Positions 17,240-26,689 of a DNA stretch of 64,000 bases are shown one piece after another. Position 1 is the first letter of the stretch, and the number at the start of each line of letters is the position of its first letter. Source of the DNA: Caldilineaceae bacterium (GTDB lineage: Bacteria > Chloroflexota > Anaerolineae > Caldilineales > Caldilineaceae). The stretch is taken from the NCBI GenBank assembly GCA_026645575.1, contig JAPKMW010000039.1, positions 1 to 64,000 of the forward strand, given 5' to 3'. Below the pieces are notes generated by a model, which did no database searches, was not told the DNA's origin, and saw only the letters and a list, made by a program, of their open reading frames with translations. The translations under genes and the position numbers were made by a program.

Positions 17240-18289
17240 TTATAAGCGAATCGTCTTGCCCTGTTGCGCGGAGGTGCGGGCGGCGTCGAGGATGCGCACG
17301 ACGATGATGTTGTTTTCTAGGGATGAGAGATCGCTGGCGGTAACCGTAACTTCACCACGTACAACGGCGGCCAGGTAGGCGAAGGGATCATCGTAGGGCG
17401 CCGGTTGCGGGGGCAGGGTGATGGTCTGTTCCTGGCTTTTCACGTTTTCGCGCAGGCGCAGGGTCTGGCGATCAACGGCGTGGAGATAGCCAGTTTTGCC
17501 GTAAATTTCCAGGTCTTTGCGGTGATAGGGCCAGTTCCACGACGCTTGAATGATACATTGCGCTTCTGGATAGGTGAGGATGACGGTCGCTTCGTCATCG
17601 ACCTTGGGGTAAATGTCCGGCTTGATCTGCTGCGCCACGGCGGTGACGGTCTGGGGCGTGACGTTGCCCATGAGCCAGGTCATCAGGTTGGCGCCGTAGC
17701 AGCCAAAGTCGATCAAGGCGCCACCGCCGTTGAGAACCGGGTCGGTTAGCCAGGCCAGAAAGTCCGCCGAGCAACCGATCTCCTGCGGCCCCCAGTGGCC
17801 GTCATGGACGACAACTTTGCGAATTTCCCCAATCTTTTGTTCGGTGCAGGTCATGGCATAGGCCGCGTGGTTGCTGGCGTACCAAGTGGTCTCGTAGTTG
17901 GTCAACAAGTGAATGCCATGTTGGCGCGCCAGCGTCGCCATGCGGTCGGCATGGGCCGGGTTCACTGCCAGCGGTTTCTCCACCATCACATGAACGCCAC
18001 GCGGCGCACAAGCCTCCACCACGGCGCAATGGTCAAAGATGGAGCCAAAAGCCATCGCCGCCGCCGGCTTGGTCTCATCCAGCATGGCCGCCAGGTCAGC
18101 AAAGAGCAGATCGGGCGCAATGTTGTACTGTTCTTGGTAACGCGCCCGAATAGCGTCGTCCGGTTCGGCAATGCCCACCACCGTTATATCGTTGCGCGGC
18201 TGGCGCCGAAAGTACCAGTTGACATGACCGTGGCTCAGGCCGGCAAGGGCAATGCGCACGGGTGCGGCAGAAGTCGCTTGGGTTGTCAT
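17240..18289 (-). CDS. Gfo/Idh/MocA family oxidoreductase
   Basis: A 349-residue NAD(P)-dependent dehydrogenase of the glucose-fructose oxidoreductase/inositol dehydrogenase family. It has the Rossmann start IALAGLSHGHV, the catalytic lysine motif MVEKPLAVNP and the C-terminal fold motif GGGALIDFGCYGANL. GGAG precedes the ATG. The HEAT-repeat gene ends 13 nt upstream, so the two are probably co-transcribed. The substrate is likely a sugar or cyclitol. Confidence 0.92.
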   Translation of the reverse strand: MTTQATSAAPVRIALAGLSHGHVNWYFRRQPRNDITVVGIAEPDDAIRARYQEQYNIAPDLLFADLAAMLDETKPAAAMAFGSIFDHCAVVEACAPRGVHVMVEKPLAVNPAHADRMATLARQHGIHLLTNYETTWYASNHAAYAMTCTEQKIGEIRKVVVHDGHWGPQEIGCSADFLAWLTDPVLNGGGALIDFGCYGANLMTWLMGNVTPQTVTAVAQQIKPDIYPKVDDEATVILTYPEAQCIIQASWNWPYHRKDLEIYGKTGYLHAVDRQTLRLRENVKSQEQTITLPPQPAPYDDPFAYLAAVVRGEVTVTASDLSSLENNIIVVRILDAARTSAQQGKTIRL

Positions 18290-18302
18290 GGTTGTTCTCC
18301 AT

Positions 18303-18899
18303 TTACATCAATAGTTGGGTTTCCAATAACCCCATCTCATCGAGCGCTTCATAGGCATATGTATGGACAAGATAGTTGGGATCATTCAAACAGCGAAAGA
18401 GGGCGGGAACAGTAGCCGGCGTCCCGATCTTGCGCAGGGCGTAGGCCGCACGCGAACGGGCGCCTGCATGGCTGCTAAAACGCAATACCTCAACCAATGG
18501 CCCGACCGCCGCGTCGCCACATTGCACTAACGCATCCGCCGCCGCCTGTCGAACAGAACCTTCTTCATCGGCCAGTCGCGCCGTCAGTGCGGGTAATTGG
18601 GGCGTGAGGTCCGCTTCCAGTCGGGTTGCCAGCGCACCCAAACTCATGGCGGTGACCACTCGTAACGCAGCGTCCTCATCCGTTAAGGTTGCCATCAACA
18701 CGGGCAAAGTATTGGTTGTCCCACAGTGGGCCAGCGCCCGCACTGCCCACCAACGTTGATCGGCATTCCCGGTATGCACTAAGCCAAGCAATGCAGGCTC
18801 GGCAGCGGGAGTGAGTTGTAAGACCAGCGCCTCGGTCTGCTCATCGGCTTCAGCCGCAATGGCCGCCAATAACGGGGCCAGGATGGCATCATGGTGCAT
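18303..18899 (-). CDS. HEAT-repeat protein
   Basis: A 198-residue all-helical protein with five or six tandem HEAT-like units, for example WWAVRALAHCG, RVVTAMSLGAL, RQAAADALVQCG and SRAAYALRKIG. It resembles PBS-lyase-type HEAT proteins used as protein-binding scaffolds. It is cytoplasmic, with TAGGAGC before the ATG. Placed 13 nt ahead of the Gfo/Idh gene, it may be co-expressed with it, though a shared role is not evident. Confidence 0.88.
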   Translation of the reverse strand: MHHDAILAPLLAAIAAEADEQTEALVLQLTPAAEPALLGLVHTGNADQRWWAVRALAHCGTTNTLPVLMATLTDEDAALRVVTAMSLGALATRLEADLTPQLPALTARLADEEGSVRQAAADALVQCGDAAVGPLVEVLRFSSHAGARSRAAYALRKIGTPATVPALFRCLNDPNYLVHTYAYEALDEMGLLETQLLM

Positions 18900-18931
18900 G
18901 GTTGCTCCTAACTTGCGTTTATCAAAATAGT

Positions 18932-18963
18932 ACGGTAGTAAAGACTTTAGTCTTTACTACCGT
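18932..18963 (-). terminator. Perfect hairpin after the membrane-anchored protein gene
   Basis: ACGGTAGTAAAGACT (18932-18946) pairs perfectly with 18949-18963, directly beyond the stop at 18964. It separates this gene from the HEAT gene. Confidence 0.75.
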
Positions 18964-19869
18964 TCATGACCGGCGCTCATAGAGCCGCAGCCAGTCCACG
19001 GCGATCTCAGCCATCGTGCGCTCGCCGGCCCCGCCGACAAGGCCGGTTGCGCCAGGGGGAAGCAGGGGCGCATCAACGGCAAAGAGGCGCTGATTGTTCG
19101 CAAAAAAGTGGAGCGTCTGCCCATCCTCCACCAACGCCAGGACATTTTCGTACCCGGCGCCATTGATGGCAGGATTGGACGTCCAGGGCTGCACCGTGGT
19201 CAGCACGCCCTCTTGCCAAAGCAAAACCTGGTAACGGGCGGCGCCATCGACCACAAAGAGGTAAAAGTTTTGTGCGTCTTGATAGCGCCCCAGAAAGCCG
19301 GTATAGCCCTCCGGCATGACATCGACAATGGTAAAGCTGGCATCGAGCCGGTATGTTGGCAGGTCAGTCACCGCCAGCGTACTCCAGGCCAACCGCCCCG
19401 GCCAGAGTTGGAAGCGATAGATGCCCCGCTCTGGTACAATGTCGGTGGTCCACTGGCCGGCTTGCTGGTTACAGGCTAAGAGGCCGGTTTTCTGGTCAAA
19501 GGGATCTTCGACACGCAGTTGATAGTCGGCGCTGGGTAGCGCAATGGCTGGCAACCCCGGCAGCGGTTTGCCTAGGAGCCAGGCGGCCAGTTGTAGGCGT
19601 ACTGCCGGCCAGGCCGTTGATGCGCCGCTTGCCCTGGCGGCCAGCAACAAGCCGGTCGCCGCCATCAAGGCGATAACCAGCCCGACAAGGAGCCACTGTT
19701 GCCACCTATCCAGCCCTGGGCGCGGCGGGCGTTGCACGACTGTGCGGGCGGTGGGCCGCCGCGGCGATAGGCCAATGGCGACCCGTTTTTGGGCTTGGGG
19801 ATCACTGCTCACTTCTTGCGGTGTACCGGCGCTGGACTCGGTCGCGCTGGACAATGGCTCTGGCTGCAT
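18964..19869 (-). CDS. Membrane-anchored protein with a concanavalin-like domain
   Basis: A 301-residue protein (324 if started at 19938). A Pro/Ser/Arg-rich cytoplasmic N-terminus leads to one transmembrane helix (QQWLLVGLVIALMAATGLLL) and an exported domain of about 200 residues. Its end, including GFLGRYQDAQNFYLFVV and FANNQRLFAVDAP, resembles LamG/glycosyl-hydrolase-16-like beta sandwiches that bind sugars. I prefer the ATG at 19869, with GAAGAGTGG upstream. The function is unknown; carbohydrate or matrix binding at the cell surface is my inference. Confidence 0.72.
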   Translation of the reverse strand: MQPEPLSSATESSAGTPQEVSSDPQAQKRVAIGLSPRRPTARTVVQRPPRPGLDRWQQWLLVGLVIALMAATGLLLAARASGASTAWPAVRLQLAAWLLGKPLPGLPAIALPSADYQLRVEDPFDQKTGLLACNQQAGQWTTDIVPERGIYRFQLWPGRLAWSTLAVTDLPTYRLDASFTIVDVMPEGYTGFLGRYQDAQNFYLFVVDGAARYQVLLWQEGVLTTVQPWTSNPAINGAGYENVLALVEDGQTLHFFANNQRLFAVDAPLLPPGATGLVGGAGERTMAEIAVDWLRLYERRS

Positions 19870-19948
19870 TCGTTCCACTCTTCTTGGTTCAATCAGGCAA
19901 AACAACAAGATTATATCATTCTTGTTGTCATGAGCCAAGCGGTAACCG

Positions 19949-19977
19949 GTGATTCGTGTTGCGTGCTGCGTGTGGCG
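19949..19977. repeat. Half heptad-repeat, CGTGTTG words
   Basis: Four successive 7-nt units (GATTCGT, GTTGCGT, GCTGCGT, GTGGCGG) share words with the hairpin at 15111-15178, but there is no opposite arm here. Confidence 0.6.
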
Positions 19978-20016
19978 GGTACGTTCGGGGGCACATCAAG
20001 TTGGGGGCGACCGCCG

Positions 20017-20042
20017 GCAGGTGTCCAATTGAGGACACCTGC
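20017..20042 (-). terminator. Terminator after the MDR gene
   Basis: GCAGGTGTCC pairs perfectly with GGACACCTGC around a 6-nt loop (20017-20042), 9 nt beyond the stop of the minus-strand dehydrogenase. Confidence 0.8.
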
Positions 20043-20051
20043 TTTGGGATC

Positions 20052-21131
20052 TTACGTCCATTGAAAGAAGACACTCAGCCAGCCGGCGCCGCCGTTCATC
20101 ATCAGGTCATAGAGCGCCGGTGCTTCGACGCCGGGGACAACATGGCTGATCAACGACTTCACATCCAGTTCGCCGCGTGCGATCAGCTCCATAATCACTC
20201 GTTGATTGCGCGGGCGGCTCCACGGCCAGTAGGGGTGCGGTTCGGCCATGCCGGTTTGATAGGAGCCGCGCACCGTCAGCTCACGGCGGAAGAGTTCGTG
20301 CGATTCCAGCGGCACAGAGCCGGCGGTGGCGCCGACGAGGATGATCCGGCCGCGGTCGGCGGCAGCTTTGATCATGGTTGGATAGATGTTGATGTTGGAG
20401 GAGCAATGGATCTGCACTTCGGCGCCGGCGCCCGGTTCCAGACCCGGCAGGGCGTTGCGGTAACGCCAAGGGAGTTGGGTCAATGCGCGAATCCGTGCGA
20501 CGACATCTTCCTGATCGGCCTGAATGGTTGCCGTGGCCCCCAAGCGACTGGCTAATACCAACCGTTCTGGCACCACATCCACGCCGATCACCGGATGGGC
20601 GCCGGAAAGACGGCAAAGTTGGACGGCGAGCAAACCAATCACCCCCAAGCCGTGGACCGCAACCGACTCACCGATCTGCAACCCGGCCAGGCGCACCCCG
20701 TGGAGGGCAATATCGCCCAGAATGGCAAAGGCCGCTTCGGTGTCATCCAACCCTTCCGGCACCTTTTGGATGCCAAAATCCTGGCCGATACTGGCGGCTT
20801 GCATCACTTTCGCAGGCGTCACCAGCCAGTGGGTGCCATGATTACCATTACATAACACCCGATCACCCACGGCAAAGTCGGTGATCGCACCGCCAACCGC
20901 CTCGACATACCCAATCGCTGTGTAGCCTATGCCTTGGGGCGTGAACGTTTGCTGTTCGGTGGCGGAAGCGGTGCGCCGCCGGCGTACAACATTCATCTCC
21001 GAGCCGGCGCTCACTTGGGTTACCACCGTGCGCACCAGAATCTGGTCGGGCGCGGGGTCGGGAACTGTAATCGTTGCTAGTGTGATTTGTCCATTTGGCT
21101 CGACAACGAGCCGCTGTCCGGTTCTACTCAA
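20052..21131 (-). CDS. Zinc-less MDR-superfamily dehydrogenase
   Basis: A 359-residue medium-chain dehydrogenase/reductase. The GroES-like N-terminus lacks the usual catalytic zinc motif GHE and reads VSAGSEMN instead. The nucleotide fold has AVHGLGVIGLLAVQLCRL and acidic GVDVVPERL, suggesting NAD(H). Such zinc-less members occur in sugar and polyol catabolic clusters, close to bacteriochlorophyllide-dehydrogenase-like enzymes. The start is TTG at 21131, supported by AAAGGGG seven nt upstream. Its neighbours suggest a sugar-derived alcohol as substrate, but that is inferred. Confidence 0.87.
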   Translation of the reverse strand: MSRTGQRLVVEPNGQITLATITVPDPAPDQILVRTVVTQVSAGSEMNVVRRRRTASATEQQTFTPQGIGYTAIGYVEAVGGAITDFAVGDRVLCNGNHGTHWLVTPAKVMQAASIGQDFGIQKVPEGLDDTEAAFAILGDIALHGVRLAGLQIGESVAVHGLGVIGLLAVQLCRLSGAHPVIGVDVVPERLVLASRLGATATIQADQEDVVARIRALTQLPWRYRNALPGLEPGAGAEVQIHCSSNINIYPTMIKAAADRGRIILVGATAGSVPLESHELFRRELTVRGSYQTGMAEPHPYWPWSRPRNQRVIMELIARGELDVKSLISHVVPGVEAPALYDLMMNGGAGWLSVFFQWT

Positions 21132-21158
21132 GGTTAACCCCTTTCATGCTCAAATTGT

Positions 21159-21356
21159 GTGGCATACCCGCAGTGTACGTGCCGCCATTGTAACGGCGAT
21201 GGCAACACGACGCAACCTTACAAATTTGTACCATCAGAACAAATGCCAAGTCAGCCGGAGTTATGCCCCTGGTGCGTTGCACAAACCAATGCTGTCAACG
21301 AAAAGTCGAAAACGGCGTGGTGTGATATAATAAAGCTGGCGCTGTCATCGAATTAG
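21159..21356 (+). CDS. Possible small Cys-rich zinc-ribbon-like protein
   Basis: A 65-codon frame with a GTG start reads YPQCTCRHCNGDG near its start and CPWC about 25 residues later; an in-frame CSNC precedes the GTG. Three CxxC-type pairs in so short a frame suggest a zinc ribbon. There is no Shine-Dalgarno sequence and no ATG, so this may be chance or the remnant of a longer gene. Confidence 0.25.
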   Translation: MAYPQCTCRHCNGDGNTTQPYKFVPSEQMPSQPELCPWCVAQTNAVNEKSKTAWCDIIKLALSSN

Positions 21357-21397
21357 CCCGGCGTTTTTGACGAATGCGGGGCAACAGGAGGCCAATT

Positions 21398-22960
21398 ATG
21401 CTTAAGCCGGTTCAAGCCAGCAGTTACACCCTACGCGATATTATCAAAGGCGGTTTTCTATATGTGGATAAGACGCAAGATCTCCATAAGTTAATTCGCT
21501 TTGGAAAAGGCGTCTACTTTTTATCGCGCCCGCGCCGCTTTGGCAAGAGCTTGACGGTATCAACACTGGAAGAGATTTTTCGCGGTAACAAAGAACTGTT
21601 TCAGGGGTTGTGGCTCTACGACAGCGATTATGGTTGGGAAAAGCACCCCGTGATCCGCATTGATTTTAGTCGCTTGCAAGCCAGAAGTGCCGAGGATCTC
21701 CAATACCGTATCGCCCGCCATCTCCATAGAATTGCGCGCGAATATGGCATCACCCTGCAAGACGGCCCCTTTGATGTGCTATGGGATGACCTGATCGTCC
21801 AACTGGCCGCCGAAAAACAGGTGGTAGTGCTGATCGATGAGTATGATAAGCCGATTCTGGATAATATCGACAACTTGCCGGAGGCGATCAAGATTCGTGA
21901 GACGCTCAAACAATTTTACACCGTGCTAAAGGCGCTTGATCAATATCTGCGCTTTGTTTTTATTACCGGCATTAGCAAATTTAGCAAAGTGGGGGTCTTC
22001 TCTGGGTTGAATAACCTGACCGATATCAGTATGAGTCCCCTCTATGCCACCGTTTGGGGCCTCACTGAAGCCGAGATCCGGCGTGACCTGGCCGGTCATA
22101 TCACCCTCTTTGCCCAAAAAGAAGGGCTGGCCGAAGAAGCACTCCTGGCAAAAATGCGGCTCTGGTACGATGGCTTCTGCTTTGTCGAGGGCTGTACGAA
22201 TGTCTATAACCCTTCCTCGACCTTGCAATTGTTTGCGTTGCAACGCTTTTCCAACTACTGGTTTGAAACCGGTACGCCCTCATTTCTGATCAAACTGCTC
22301 AAGCAACAGAAGTATCCACTGGCGGATCTGCATAACTTGGAAGTGCGCGAACTAGCCTTTAGCACCTATGAGGTTGAAAACCTATCGATCATTCCGTTGC
22401 TCTTCCAAACCGGCTATCTCACCATTAAAGCCTATGACCCCGAACGGCAGCTTTACACCCTCGGCTACCCGAACCGTGAGATCGAAGATGCCTTTTTGAC
22501 TTGGCTATTGAGCGCCTACAATGAACGGGAGCGCAGCCTGAACGAAAACCATCTCTGGAAGATGATCGACGCGTTGGAAGCCAACCAACTTCCTCACTTC
22601 TTTGCCCTGTTGGATGTCTTTTTTGCCAATATTCCCTATACCATCCACCTGGCGGAAGAGAAATATTACCAAAGCGTCTTCTTTTTGATCTTCAAGCTGA
22701 TCGGCTTTCGGATCGAGGCCGAAGTCTGCACCAATCAAGGACGCATTGACGCTGTGGTGGAAACGGCCAAATACATCTACCTTTTTGAGTTTAAGCTGAA
22801 CAAGAACGCTACGGAAGCCCTTGACCAAATTACGGATACCGAGTATTATCAGAAATACCGGCTCAAAGGCAAACCTCTAACCCTGGTCGGCGTCAACTTT
22901 GATAGCAGTCAACGTAAAATCAGCGAATGGAAAGAACAACCTGATGTAATAAAGGCATAA
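21398..22960 (+). CDS. AAA-ATPase-like/PD-(D/E)XK nuclease-domain protein
   Basis: A 520-residue protein of the common AAA-ATPase_like plus PDDEXK_9 architecture. Walker A lies in SRPRRFGKSLTV (Lys50) and Walker B in VVVLIDEYDKPI (about 145). The C-terminal ~90 residues carry the nuclease-like motif RIDAVVE, then YLFEFKL. These proteins are expanded in Chloroflexota, Bacteroidetes and cyanobacteria; a mobile-element or defence role has been proposed but not proven. I chose 21398 because CAGGAGG lies 7 nt upstream. A decayed regulator gene follows after 7 nt. Confidence 0.9.
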   Translation: MLKPVQASSYTLRDIIKGGFLYVDKTQDLHKLIRFGKGVYFLSRPRRFGKSLTVSTLEEIFRGNKELFQGLWLYDSDYGWEKHPVIRIDFSRLQARSAEDLQYRIARHLHRIAREYGITLQDGPFDVLWDDLIVQLAAEKQVVVLIDEYDKPILDNIDNLPEAIKIRETLKQFYTVLKALDQYLRFVFITGISKFSKVGVFSGLNNLTDISMSPLYATVWGLTEAEIRRDLAGHITLFAQKEGLAEEALLAKMRLWYDGFCFVEGCTNVYNPSSTLQLFALQRFSNYWFETGTPSFLIKLLKQQKYPLADLHNLEVRELAFSTYEVENLSIIPLLFQTGYLTIKAYDPERQLYTLGYPNREIEDAFLTWLLSAYNERERSLNENHLWKMIDALEANQLPHFFALLDVFFANIPYTIHLAEEKYYQSVFFLIFKLIGFRIEAEVCTNQGRIDAVVETAKYIYLFEFKLNKNATEALDQITDTEYYQKYRLKGKPLTLVGVNFDSSQRKISEWKEQPDVIKA

Positions 22961-22967
22961 AGTACCC

Positions 22968-24609
22968 ATGAGCGAATCATCCTCGACCCTCATGCTCACG
23001 CTCTTTGGTTCGCTACAGATGGAACGGCATGGCCGTAGCCTATCCGTCCTGGCGACGGATAAGGCTGGTGCGTTGTTGGCCTATCTTGTGGTGGAAGGCG
23101 CACCACAGCGGCGCGAAACCCTGGCTGCCCTCACATTCTCTTTCAGAAGTATCTCTATCAAAACTGGATCGCGCGGAACGCATTTACCTGCACGGGACTG
23201 TCGCCACCACGTTAGAAACGCTCTACCATGACCAACCGGAACGGCGCGAAACCCTAGCCGGTGAACTGGCGCGCCACTATGAAGAAGCGCAGCAATGGAT
23301 GAAAGCGGCGGAGTGGCTGTTGGTGAGAGGGCGGCAAGCTTTGCGGATATCGGCGCCGCAAGAAGCAATCAATATCTGTCAACGGGGAGTGGTGGTTCTG
23401 CAAAGAGAGATTGAATCACCTAGCAGAAACGCAGTGGAGTTGCGGTTACAAATTACACTTGGTGTCGCCATAGCGACGACCGAGGGTTACAATACGCCAC
23501 GAGTTGAAAAATGTTACAAACGTGCTGAAGAGTTATGCCACCTGACAGGCGATCCAGTTGAGTTATTTACCATTTTGCGCGGACAATGTGTTTACCATCG
23601 ATTAAGTCGAGGATTGCGTTTATCGGTTGAAATCGGTGAACGAATGGTGCGGTTAGCTTCTTTATCGACTGACATCACGATGCAGGTTGAGGCATATGCT
23701 AATTTGGGCTGTTCACTAATGTACATGGGTGAATTTAATAGAGCATATCAATTCCTAAGCAAAGGAGTTGATATGAGTCTTCATGCCAAAGAGCGCAAGT
23801 GGCTGGATATTTGGGGACAAGATTCAACGGTCATTTGCCATGCCTTTTTGGCCCATACCTTATGGTTTTTGGGCTATCCTGATCAATCAAGGCAAATGCT
23901 CGAAAAATCAATTCGATTAGCTAGGGAATTAGGACACAAAAATAGTGAATCATACGCCTTTGTCTTTGCTGGGCAAATTGCTATTCTCCAAAATAATGTG
24001 GCATTTGCAAAAGACGTAGCAAAGAATTTGATCAAAACGGCTACAGAGGGTGGCAACCTTTTTTGGCTTGATTGGAATGCTGTTTTCTTTGGTTGGGTAG
24101 AGGTAGCAATCGGTGAAATGGATTCAGGTCTGGCAAAGATACGCGAGTATCTACCGGAAGATCCAAGATCGTCTGGTGGAGCCTTGCTAACCTGGGTCTT
24201 TGCCGTTTACGCTGCTATCTTAGCCCGAAATAGCGATTATTCAACCGGACTCGAAGGTATAGAAAGGGTTCTTGACTATGGCGAAAGGTGCGGTGAGTAC
24301 TATTGGGAAGTAGAACTATATCGTTTGCGCGGGGAACTGCTTCTCTTAAAATCACAGCCATTGGATCTGGCTCCTATGCAAGCGGAACAGGCTTTTGAAC
24401 AAGCGCTAATCATCGCACGAAAACAGAATGCCAAGTCTTGGGAACTACGGGCGGCAACAAGTTTAGCCAAGCTTTGGCAACAACAAGGACGAAGAGAGGA
24501 TGCGCGGAATCTTCTTGCCCCAATTTATCACTGGTTTACTGAAGGTTTCGACACCTATGATTTGGTAGAAGCAAAGGCACTTCTACAAAGATTGGAAGTG
24601 GAAAGTTAG
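22968..24609 (+). pseudogene. Decayed BTAD-ATPase-TPR transcriptional regulator
   Basis: Three frames join what was once one protein. Frame one (22968-about 23132) is the first ~55 residues of a BTAD/SARP-type regulator (LTLFGSLQMERHGR, ATDKAGALLAYLVVEG, QRRETLAAL). Frame three then reads FQKYLYQ, and frame two continues with KLDRAERIYLHGTV and about 480 residues of TPR-like helices to 24609. The rest of the BTAD region and the whole NTPase domain, several hundred residues, are deleted between the first two pieces. The second shift is explained by one missing A in the run at 23160-23163. The C-terminal ORF (open from 23005) might still be translated, but it lacks DNA-binding and ATPase domains. 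Confidence 0.8.
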
Positions 24610-24718
24610 GAAAATTACTTTGAGACTTTTTTGAGACCTTTCTGCTATGGTGGAGTGCAAACAGATCCCTTGCTGTTCAAACTCCTTATTCACCATCAAG
24701 CGCTATGAAAGGGTCTTT

Positions 24719-25267
24719 ATGAAAACCTACTCCATTCGCCACTTTACACTCTGTTTGTCACTGCTTGTGCTTCTTCTGAGCGCCTGCCAACCGATCCGCC
24801 TAGAACCACAGAGCAGTGCGCAAGCAGCAAGCTGTAGTGATGAAAAGAAGATTGCTCTCTTTAAGGAAGCGGTTGCCAACAATTTTGATAAAGCCGATTT
24901 TCCGGCTGTGGTCGCCTTTTACGCCGAGGATGGCATCCTCCGAGTCGATATGCCGCCTTCCTTGGATGCAGCAACGGGTACGTATACGGTTACCGGACAA
25001 TTTGAAGGGCAAGGCGCAATGCAACTCATGGATATGACGGTTGGCTCATACGAAACCGGCGTTAAGATGAAAGTTGATCAAGTAAAAATCGAAAATGGAC
25101 TGGTGGTCGCAGCGGTAACGGGGACAGGCGCCTGGTATGTTGATATGGGGATGCCAACGGACACTGCCCACCCAATTTTTACGGTCAAGTTCAACGCCGA
25201 TTGTAAAGCAGAGGAATTCATCGTCACCTACCCGCCGGAATTTTTGCAAACATTGAAACCGCAGTGA
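24719..25267 (+). CDS. SnoaL-like lipoprotein
   Basis: A 182-residue secreted lipoprotein. The N-terminus is a type II signal peptide (MKTYSIRHFTLCLSLLVLLL) with lipobox LLSAC. The mature part (LFKEAVANNFDKADFPAVVAFYAEDGI) has the cone-shaped NTF2/SnoaL-like pattern often used for small-ligand binding. I start it at 24719 because the signal peptide begins there. Terminator-like dyads follow. The ligand is unknown. Confidence 0.82.
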   Translation: MKTYSIRHFTLCLSLLVLLLSACQPIRLEPQSSAQAASCSDEKKIALFKEAVANNFDKADFPAVVAFYAEDGILRVDMPPSLDAATGTYTVTGQFEGQGAMQLMDMTVGSYETGVKMKVDQVKIENGLVVAAVTGTGAWYVDMGMPTDTAHPIFTVKFNADCKAEEFIVTYPPEFLQTLKPQ

Positions 25268-25276
25268 GATAATCGA

Positions 25277-25321
25277 TTGAAGAAACGGTAGACCAGCTTT
25301 GAAAGGCCGGTCTACCTTCAA
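25277..25321 (+). terminator. Terminator after lipoprotein
   Basis: GGTAGACC and GGTCTACC pair at 25287-25294 and 25309-25316, with an outer TTGAAG/CTTCAA pairing extending the stem. It starts 10 nt after the lipoprotein stop. Confidence 0.75.
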
Positions 25322-25351
25322 TCACCACACTGTGGCTTGGGTTTATGACCG

Positions 25352-26434
25352 ATGAATATTGGCTTTGCTCGTCTGACCAATCAACGAATTGCCGGCCCCT
25401 GGTTTTCCCAACCAGGTGAGGTAGTGACTTGGTTAGGCGCCATGCAAGCGCAAGATTACACCGGCGCGCTTTGGTCGGTTGGCTTGCGGATGACTAGCGC
25501 CACCGAACAGACCATCGAGCAAGCCATTGCTGACCGCACCATCGTGCGCACTTGGCCCATGCGCGGCACGCTCCATTTTGTCGCGGCGCAAGATGTACGC
25601 TGGTTGCTCAACTTATTGACGCCCCGTGTGATCGCTAGCAGTGCCGGTCGCTATCGCCAATTGGAACTGGATGACGCCATTTTTGCGCGTAGCAAAGAAG
25701 TATTGATCAATGCGCTTCAGGGCGGCAAGCTGTTAACCCGTGATGAACTCTATGCACACCATGAAGGGGCCGGTCTAGCGACAAGCGGTCAGCGTGGCTA
25801 TTACTTCCTGGTGCGGGCGGCGCAAGATGGATTGATCTGTTTTGGGCCGATGCATGGCAAGCAGCAAACCTTTGTCTTGCTCGATGAATGGCTGCCACCC
25901 ACCCAACCGTTGACACGCGAAGAAGCGTTGGTGGCGCTAACCCGTCGCTACTTCACCAGCCACGGCCCCGCCACCCTGCAAGATTTTACCGGCTGGGCTG
26001 GATTGACCGTCACCGAAGCGAAGATCGGGTTGGCTGGTGCGGGTCATGCTTTAATCCAGGAAACCATCGGTGAACGCAGCTTTTGGTTACCGCATCACAG
26101 CACAGAAGTGCAGACCAGTACACCAAACGCTTTTTTGTTACCTGGCTTTGATGAATTTACCCTGGGCTACAAAGATCGCAGTGCCGTGCTTGACCCCGCC
26201 TTCAGCAACCACATCTGTCCTGGCGGCAATGGCGTTTTTCAGCCAACGATGGTTGTGAATGGGCAAGTGGTTGGCACCTGGAAGCGGATGCTGAAAAAGG
26301 GGAAAGTCCTGGTCACATTCAACCCCTTTCACCCGCTAAGCCACGCTGAACACGCCACCTTAGCGGTCGCGGCTGATCGCTATGGGGCCTTTGTGGGTGT
26401 GCGTGCAGAGTTAACAAACGGAGTGAGTGTCTAA
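25352..26434 (+). CDS. Winged-helix DNA-binding domain-containing protein (HTH_42)
   Basis: A 360-residue protein of the HTH_42/YcaQ-like family. Diagnostic segments are WLGAMQAQDYTGALWSVGLR, RTWPMRGTLHFV and RYFTSHGPATLQDFTGWAGL. Related proteins include DNA glycosylases that unhook crosslinks or excise alkylated bases. QAQDY is conserved in the family, but catalytic residues cannot be assigned from sequence alone. No membrane segment is visible. Two strong hairpins follow. Confidence 0.88.
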   Translation: MNIGFARLTNQRIAGPWFSQPGEVVTWLGAMQAQDYTGALWSVGLRMTSATEQTIEQAIADRTIVRTWPMRGTLHFVAAQDVRWLLNLLTPRVIASSAGRYRQLELDDAIFARSKEVLINALQGGKLLTRDELYAHHEGAGLATSGQRGYYFLVRAAQDGLICFGPMHGKQQTFVLLDEWLPPTQPLTREEALVALTRRYFTSHGPATLQDFTGWAGLTVTEAKIGLAGAGHALIQETIGERSFWLPHHSTEVQTSTPNAFLLPGFDEFTLGYKDRSAVLDPAFSNHICPGGNGVFQPTMVVNGQVVGTWKRMLKKGKVLVTFNPFHPLSHAEHATLAVAADRYGAFVGVRAELTNGVSV

Positions 26435-26445
26435 AAACAATTCTC

Positions 26446-26514
26446 GCTCCGCTCTTTGCGAATCCGTGACTCGCACCAACCCAAAGCGAGCCACGGACTC
26501 GCAAAGAGCGGAGC
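26446..26514. terminator. 29-bp stem hairpin
   Basis: GCTCCGCTCTTTGCGA at 26446-26461 begins an arm that continues to 26474 and pairs with 26486-26514 with two mismatches. It lies 12 nt past the winged-helix gene stop. Confidence 0.8.
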
Positions 26515-26539
26515 AACAAGTGATCCAGCTGCTGCTTCA

Positions 26540-26598
26540 GCCGTAGCAAGGAAGGGGTGTTGACGCCACCCAGGCCAACACCCCTTCCTTGCTACGGC
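26540..26598. terminator. 23-bp perfect stem hairpin
   Basis: GCCGTAGCAAGGAAGGGG begins the arm 26540-26562, which pairs perfectly with 26576-26598. It directly follows another hairpin, making a double dyad between two co-oriented genes. Confidence 0.8.
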
Positions 26599-26689
26599 GG
26601 CTGCCGCCAAATTATGGCGTTCCCTTTGTCCAAAGCAGCGTTCTAAGCTATACTTACTGATCAGTCTGTAGGTTGGAAAGGAGCCAGGT

